A DNA stretch of 52,617 nt from Rubrivivax sp. (GTDB lineage: Bacteria > Pseudomonadota > Gammaproteobacteria > Burkholderiales > Burkholderiaceae_C), in contig JAEUPH010000064.1 in NCBI GenBank assembly GCA_016790395.1, positions 1-52,617 of the forward strand, read 5' to 3'. A program made the position numbers and the translations under genes. Numbering within the stretch: the stretch's first letter is position 1; every line of letters starts with the position of its first letter. The notes below the pieces were generated by a model. The model was not told where the DNA came from. It worked only from the letters and a program-made list of their open reading frames with translations, and did no database searches. Of this stretch, positions 47,213-52,617 are shown piece by piece.

Positions 47213-47810
47213 CTGGCCGCCCGGCCAGCAGCGCGGCCGTGAAGGCAGGGTCGGCGAAGAGCTGACGGATCGCCTCGCGCAGCGCCTGGTCGAGCACCTC
47301 GCGAGCGCGCTCGCCGGTGACGAGCTGCAGATCGGTGTTCAGGCCCTCGGCCGCGATGCGCCGCTCGTAGCCGCCATGGCCGCCCGCGGCCGGCACGCGG
47401 ACCACGAAGGCGACATCGGCCGCGGCCTCGGCCGAGACCGTGAAGACCTTGAAGCGGCTCATGAAGCTGGCCAGCTCCAGCTGCACCTGCACCGCACCGG
47501 CCGCGCCCGGAACCCCGAAGCCGCGGGCGCGCAGCTCGGTCTCGACGGCGCGCTGCACGGTGGCGGGCACGTCCTCGGCTGCGCGGATGGGCGCCAGCGC
47601 CACGTCGCGGGCGTTGCGCTTCGTGCCGACGCGCGACTTGTCGGGCCGCAGGTCGGTGACGCTGACGGTCACCGGCACACCGGCGGCGGCGGGCAGCACG
47701 GCCGTGCCCGGTGCCGGGCTGTACTGGATGTGGATGCTCTCGGGCGTCAGGGCGCAGCCACCGAGGGCGGCGGCGGCCAGCAGGGACCCAAGGATGCGGC
47801 TTCTCTGCAC
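47190..47810 (-). CDS. YajG-like lipoprotein
   Basis: The 206-residue protein has lipobox LGGC followed by ALTPESIHIQYSP. The pattern of a conserved VSVTDLRPDKSRVGTKRNAR and then QRAVETELRARGFGV is typical of the YajG/lipoprotein_16 type, an outer-membrane lipoprotein family of unknown function. The chosen start is the GTG at 47810, with GGAGG four bases before it; a longer frame to 47900 would add an arginine-rich run before the signal, which is unlikely. It is followed by a second lipoprotein gene that overlaps its end. Confidence 0.78.
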   Translation of the reverse strand: MQRSRILGSLLAAAALGGCALTPESIHIQYSPAPGTAVLPAAAGVPVTVSVTDLRPDKSRVGTKRNARDVALAPIRAAEDVPATVQRAVETELRARGFGVPGAAGAVQVQLELASFMSRFKVFTVSAEAAADVAFVVRVPAAGGHGGYERRIAAEGLNTDLQLVTGERAREVLDQALREAIRQLFADPAFTAALLAGRPGATRAAL

Positions 47811-47918
47811 GGGGCCTCCAGGGGCCGCGCGGGCGGCGCGGCGGCAGGTGATGGACAGGGCCGCCAGCTTGCGCCGCCGGCGCCGCCGGCGCATCCACAC
47901 ACCGGCCGACGTGCGGCC

Positions 47919-50768
47919 CTAGGCCCGCGGCTTCGCGCCCGCCAGCACGCGCAGCAGCTCGGCTTCCAGCACCGGCTTGCCGATGAAGCCGTCCATGCCG
48001 GCGGCCTCGGCCTGCTGGCGGTCGTGCTCCAGCACGGCGGCGGTGAGGGCGTAGACGGGCAGCGCCGCCGTGCGCGCGTCATCGCGCAGCCGACGCGTGG
48101 CCGCCAGGCCGTCCATGCCCGGCATGTGCAGGTCCATCAGCACGGCATGCAGCTGGCCGGCATGGCGCTGCGCCAGCTGCACGGCCTGCTCGCCGTCTTC
48201 GGCCTCCAGGACCTCGGCGCCCAGCCGCCGCAGCATGGCGCCGACGATCAGCATGTTCACGGGGTTGTCCTCGGCCACCAGCACCCGCCGGCCCGCCAGC
48301 CCCGAGACCGACGCCCGGGCCGACGCAAGGTCGGCAGGCAGGGCCACGGGCTCCAGCCGCAGCTCGGCCCAGAAGGTGCTGCCGCTGACGCCGTCGCTGT
48401 CCACGCCCACCTCGCCACCCATGCGCCGCGCCAGCTCGCGACAGATGGACAGCCCCAGCCCCGTGCCGCCATAGCGCCGCGTGGTGGAGCTGTCGGCCTG
48501 CGCGAAGGGCAGGAAGATGCGCTCGCGCACCTCGGGCTGCACGCCCACGCCGCTGTCGGTGACGGCCAGCCGCACGGTGCCTGCGCCGAGTGGCGACATC
48601 GTCAGCCCGATGCCCCCCTGCGCCGTGAACTTGAGCGCGTTGCCGAGGTAGTTGGACAGGATCTGGCGCAGCCGCACCGGGTCGCCGCGCACGCGCCGCG
48701 GCAGGGCCGGATCGAGCTGGCAACGCATCTCCAGCCCGCGCTCGCGGCCCAGCGTGGCGAAGCTGCGGAAGGTGCTCTCCACGAGGCCGGGCAGCTCGAA
48801 CTCGATGTGCTCGATGTCCAGGTGGCCGGCTTCGATCTTGGACAGGTCCAGCACGTCGCTGACCAGGCCCGTCAGCAGCTCGGCCGCTTCCACCACGTGG
48901 CCCAGGTACTCCTGGCGCTCGCTCTCCGACAGCCCCGGCGTCTGCAGCAGCCGCGCCAGGCCCAGCACGCCGTTCAGCGGCGTTCGGATCTCGTGGCTCA
49001 TGGTCGCCAGGAAGGCGCTCTTGGCGTCGTTGGCGGCATCGGCCTGCTGCTTGGCCAGGGCCAGCTCCTGCGCGGCACGGCGACGCGCGGTGATGTCCTC
49101 GGCCACCCAGATGGTGCCGCGCTCGCGCCGGTGGGCCGTGTCCACCGGCCGCGCCCGCAGGCGCACGGCGACGGTGCCACCGTCGGGACGCACGAAGTCG
49201 TGCTCGATGTCGACCACGCCGCCACGCTCCGGCCCCTCGCCGATCTGGAGGATGAAGGCGTCGTAGTCGTCAGGCCCCGGGAACATCACCCGGGTGGGCT
49301 GGCCGGCCAGCGTCCCCACGGGCAGGCCGAAGATGGCCTCCCACACCGGGTTCACGCGTTCGAAACGGTGCTCGCGCACGAGCGCGATGCCGACGCTGGC
49401 GTTGTCCAGGATGGCGTCGGCCTCGCGCCGGGTGCGGTCGATCTCGGTCACGTCGCGCGCATTGATCACCGCCACGCGCTCGCCGTGCCAGTCGAAGGCG
49501 GCGGCCGACAGCAGCATGTCGCGCGGCCGGCCAGCCGCATCGTGGGCCACGGTGCGATGCTCGCGCAGCGTGCCGTCGCGCGCGATGGCCTCGCCCAGCC
49601 GGCGCAGCTCGGTGCGGTCGGGCCACAGGCCGAGCTCGACGCCGTTGCGGCCCAGCACCTCGGCCTCGGTGCGCTGCACGAAGCTGAGGAAGCCGCCGTT
49701 GGCCATCAACACCGCGCCGCCGTCCAGGCGCACGATGAAGATCGGGTCCGGCGTCATCTGCGCCAGGCGGTTGAGCATGTCGTCGCTGCGCCGCTGCTGC
49801 TCCTGCGCGGCGCGCTCGGCGGTGATGTCGTGGCTGACACCGCGCCAGCCGATGAAGCGGCCCGCGCTGTCATGCATGGGCTCGCCGGTGCCGCGCACCG
49901 TCAGCTGCGTGCCGTCGGCGCAGCGGTAGGTGGTGACGCGGTTGCGGAAGGCGCGCCGCGCGCGGAGATCCTCGCGCAGCAGGCGGGCGTCCTCGTTCTC
50001 CAGCAGCTGCGGGCCACCGGGCTCGCCGGTGCGCATGAACTCGGCCACGCTGCGGCCCGTGTGCGACTCGAACGACGGCGACAGATGGGTCAGCCGCGCG
50101 CGGGCGTCCAGTTCCCAGGTCCAGTCGCTGCCGATGCGCAGCAGCTCCGCCAGGCGCGCGCGCTCGGCGGTGACGGCCTGCAGGGCACGGCCCAGCACAC
50201 GCTGCAGCACCACGGCGGCCAGGAAGCCGCCGAGCGCCAGCAGCGTGTGGCCGACGACACGCTGGCGCAGCGGCAGCTGCAGCTGCGCCGCCATGCCGGG
50301 CAGCAGACCCGCCAGCTCGGCCCAGGTCAGCAGCAGCACGACGAGCACATAGCTCAGCGCCAGCGCGGCGGCCACGCGCACGCCGGCGGCTGCACCGGCC
50401 AAGGCCACCACCAGTGCGACGGCGGCCAGGGCCAGCGTGTGCACGCCCAGACCGCTGTCCCAGGCGAACACGGCCATGCCGAGCGTGGCACCGAGCAAGG
50501 CCGCCGCGCTGGCGGCACGGGGCCGCCCCTGGCCCTGCAGCCAGGCACCCGCCCCGGCGCCGGCCAGCAACAGCAGGCCGAAGTGCAGTCGCGGACGGGC
50601 CAGACGGCCCGCGTCGCCGATCACGGCCTCCACCAGAGCCACCGCCAGCAGCGCCAGCCCCATGCCGCCGAGGAAGCGGACGATGACGCGCGCTGCCATG
50701 TCGACCAGCAGCGCGGGATCGGGCTCGGCTGCGGCCGAGCGGGGCTCAGCCCGTGCCGGGTCCGCCAT
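47919..50768 (-). CDS. Membrane PAS hybrid sensor histidine kinase/response regulator, paralogue of the first
   Basis: This 949-residue kinase has hydrophobic segments in roughly residues 30-190, about three PAS modules (about 200-575; INARDVTEID, TIWVAEDITARRR), His592 in FLATMSHEIRTPLNG, N-box NYLGNALKF, G1-box DSGVGVQPE and G2-box GGTGLGLSI, and a receiver with VAEDNPVN and Asp879 (VLMDLHMPGMDG), ending FIGKPV. It shares module order and phrases with the kinase at 1497-4715 (for example ILDNASVGIALVREHRF against ILTNASIGIAVTRAQRF), so they are paralogues. No HPt domain. The start overlaps the end of the RlmN-like gene by 23 bases. Signal and output unknown. Confidence 0.92.
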   Translation of the reverse strand: MADPARAEPRSAAAEPDPALLVDMAARVIVRFLGGMGLALLAVALVEAVIGDAGRLARPRLHFGLLLLAGAGAGAWLQGQGRPRAASAAALLGATLGMAVFAWDSGLGVHTLALAAVALVVALAGAAAGVRVAAALALSYVLVVLLLTWAELAGLLPGMAAQLQLPLRQRVVGHTLLALGGFLAAVVLQRVLGRALQAVTAERARLAELLRIGSDWTWELDARARLTHLSPSFESHTGRSVAEFMRTGEPGGPQLLENEDARLLREDLRARRAFRNRVTTYRCADGTQLTVRGTGEPMHDSAGRFIGWRGVSHDITAERAAQEQQRRSDDMLNRLAQMTPDPIFIVRLDGGAVLMANGGFLSFVQRTEAEVLGRNGVELGLWPDRTELRRLGEAIARDGTLREHRTVAHDAAGRPRDMLLSAAAFDWHGERVAVINARDVTEIDRTRREADAILDNASVGIALVREHRFERVNPVWEAIFGLPVGTLAGQPTRVMFPGPDDYDAFILQIGEGPERGGVVDIEHDFVRPDGGTVAVRLRARPVDTAHRRERGTIWVAEDITARRRAAQELALAKQQADAANDAKSAFLATMSHEIRTPLNGVLGLARLLQTPGLSESERQEYLGHVVEAAELLTGLVSDVLDLSKIEAGHLDIEHIEFELPGLVESTFRSFATLGRERGLEMRCQLDPALPRRVRGDPVRLRQILSNYLGNALKFTAQGGIGLTMSPLGAGTVRLAVTDSGVGVQPEVRERIFLPFAQADSSTTRRYGGTGLGLSICRELARRMGGEVGVDSDGVSGSTFWAELRLEPVALPADLASARASVSGLAGRRVLVAEDNPVNMLIVGAMLRRLGAEVLEAEDGEQAVQLAQRHAGQLHAVLMDLHMPGMDGLAATRRLRDDARTAALPVYALTAAVLEHDRQQAEAAGMDGFIGKPVLEAELLRVLAGAKPRA

Positions 50769-51870
50769 CGTGCGCAGCCTTCGCTGCCAGCACGTGCACC
50801 GGCACGATGCGCCGCCTGGGGCTGGCCGCGCGCGCGCGCAGCTGTCCGCAGCCGGCATCGACGTCCTGCCCGGCCGAGCGGCGCAGCTTGGTGAGGATGC
50901 CGCGGCGATGCAGCGTGCGGGCCAGCGCCGCGGCGCGCTCACCCTCGGGGCGGCGGAAGTCCAGCCCGTCGCCGGCGTTGAACGGGATGAGGTTCAGCAC
51001 CGCGCCGCGATGCGCCAGCAGGCGCACCAGGCCTTCGACTTCGTCGTCGCCATCGTTCACGCCTTCGAGCAAGGTCCACTGCAGCTGCAGCGGGTGGCCG
51101 CTGGCGCGCGCCCAGGCCAGGCCGGCTTCCACCAGCGCGGCCGGCGCGAAGGCCGGCGCACGCGGCAGCAGCTCGGCCCGGCGCGCGTCCAGCGTGCTGT
51201 GCAGGCTGAGTGCCAGCGCCGGCTTCACGGCGCCGGCCGGCAACGCCGCCAGGCGTTGGAAGAGACGTTCGTCGCCGACGCTGGACAGCACCAGGTTCTT
51301 GTGCCCGATGCCGCCGGCGGTGCCCAGGAACTCGATGGCTTCCATCACCGCGTCGAGGTTGTGCGCCGGCTCGCCCATGCCCATGAAGACGACCTTGTCC
51401 ACCGGCGCGGCGCGGCGCGCCAGCACCACTTGGGCCACGATCTCGGCGCTGCCCAGCTGCCGCACGAGGCCACCGACGCCGGTCATGCAGAAGCGGCAAC
51501 CCACGGCACAGCCGATCTGCGTGCTCACGCACAGCCCGGCGGCGCGCGGCTTGCCCGAGCGTTGCGCGCGCTCGGGCGGCAGGCGCACGGCTTCCACCGC
51601 CTGGCCGTCGTGCAGGCCCACCAGCAGCCGCGCCGAGCCGTCGTCGGCCGGGTGCTCGGAAACCACCTGGGCCAGTGCCGCCAGGTCGGCCTGCAGCGCC
51701 GGCAGGGCGTCGCGCAGCGCCTTCGGCAGGAAGTCTTCCGGCCTCTGCCTGCCGCCCTCCTGGGGCAAGGCCCGAACCCAGCGCTGCAGCACGCGCGCCT
51801 CGTGCACCGGCAAGGCGCCCGCGGCCCGCAGGCGCTGGCGCAGCTCGGCGAGTGACAGCGCCGGCGCCAT
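50746..51870 (-). CDS. RlmN-like radical SAM RNA methyltransferase
   Basis: RlmN methylates adenosine 2503 of 23S rRNA and adenosine 37 of some tRNAs at C2. The 374 residues have the radical-SAM cluster CAVGCRFC (Cys121, 125, 128) and the two catalytic cysteines in the expected places: Cys114, seven residues before the cluster, and Cys341 in DAGCGQL near the end. GMGEPAHNLD and LSLHSTLD are also typical. It follows the formaldehyde dehydrogenase gene by four bases and overlaps the kinase gene start. Burkholderiales often have a second, divergent RlmN family member beside the housekeeping one; this may be it, so I give no symbol. Confidence 0.9.
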   Translation of the reverse strand: MAPALSLAELRQRLRAAGALPVHEARVLQRWVRALPQEGGRQRPEDFLPKALRDALPALQADLAALAQVVSEHPADDGSARLLVGLHDGQAVEAVRLPPERAQRSGKPRAAGLCVSTQIGCAVGCRFCMTGVGGLVRQLGSAEIVAQVVLARRAAPVDKVVFMGMGEPAHNLDAVMEAIEFLGTAGGIGHKNLVLSSVGDERLFQRLAALPAGAVKPALALSLHSTLDARRAELLPRAPAFAPAALVEAGLAWARASGHPLQLQWTLLEGVNDGDDEVEGLVRLLAHRGAVLNLIPFNAGDGLDFRRPEGERAAALARTLHRRGILTKLRRSAGQDVDAGCGQLRARAASPRRRIVPVHVLAAKAAHDGGPGTG

Positions 51871-51874
51871 GCCT

Positions 51875-52617
<743 letters not shown>

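Overview
The window is dense, high-GC bacterial DNA with almost no non-coding sequence; no gap between genes exceeds about 300 bp. Gene content points to a betaproteobacterium of the order Burkholderiales, probably near the Rubrivivax/Leptothrix group. The reasons are a Bug-type tripartite tricarboxylate-transporter binding protein, purB next to a type-2 pyrF, many two-component and PAS proteins, and very strong G/C preference at third codon positions. This placement is inferred from gene content, not computed. I saw no rRNA or tRNA gene, CRISPR array or insertion sequence.

Layout. 1-8.5 kb: 3' end of purB, pyrF, a large PAS hybrid kinase, a CoxG-like protein, a convergent FHA-EAL protein, then a tight GNAT / Bug / DUF924 run with TTG starts. 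8.5-11.8 kb: LD-carboxypeptidase and VanX-type dipeptidase on the minus strand, divergent from a LuxR-type and a Crp/Fnr regulator. 11.8-16.1 kb: two paralogous exported proteins of unknown function and a cyclase-domain/NTPase/TPR regulator facing them. 16.1-20.7 kb: an exported orphan, an ECF sigma / anti-sigma / M48 protease set, and LysR plus thioredoxin-2.

20.7-34.35 kb is the most unusual part. Nearly every product is predicted to be exported or regulatory: two different caspase-like proteases (one with an EF-hand-like loop, one fused to WD40-like repeats), two OmpA-domain proteins, an Ig-like protein, a TonB-C-like protein, two LPP20-type proteins, a CsgG-like lipoprotein, and a LuxR-type response regulator with a hybrid kinase. 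An R-T-R-S-(L/F) motif recurs in three unrelated proteins here, including just after the catalytic cysteine of one caspase. A perfect 10-bp inverted repeat lies in the central divergent promoter region. I read this as a candidate envelope caspase system under one two-component system.

34.5-43.9 kb is a complete peptide-type ABC importer with three tandem paralogous binding proteins, divergent from the permeases and a fused double ATPase. 43.9-52.6 kb holds a small unknown protein, a Cache protein plus chemoreceptor pair, two lipoproteins, a second PAS hybrid kinase related to the first, an RlmN-like radical SAM methyltransferase, and the 3' part of a glutathione-dependent formaldehyde dehydrogenase gene whose base composition drifts from its surroundings at the window edge.
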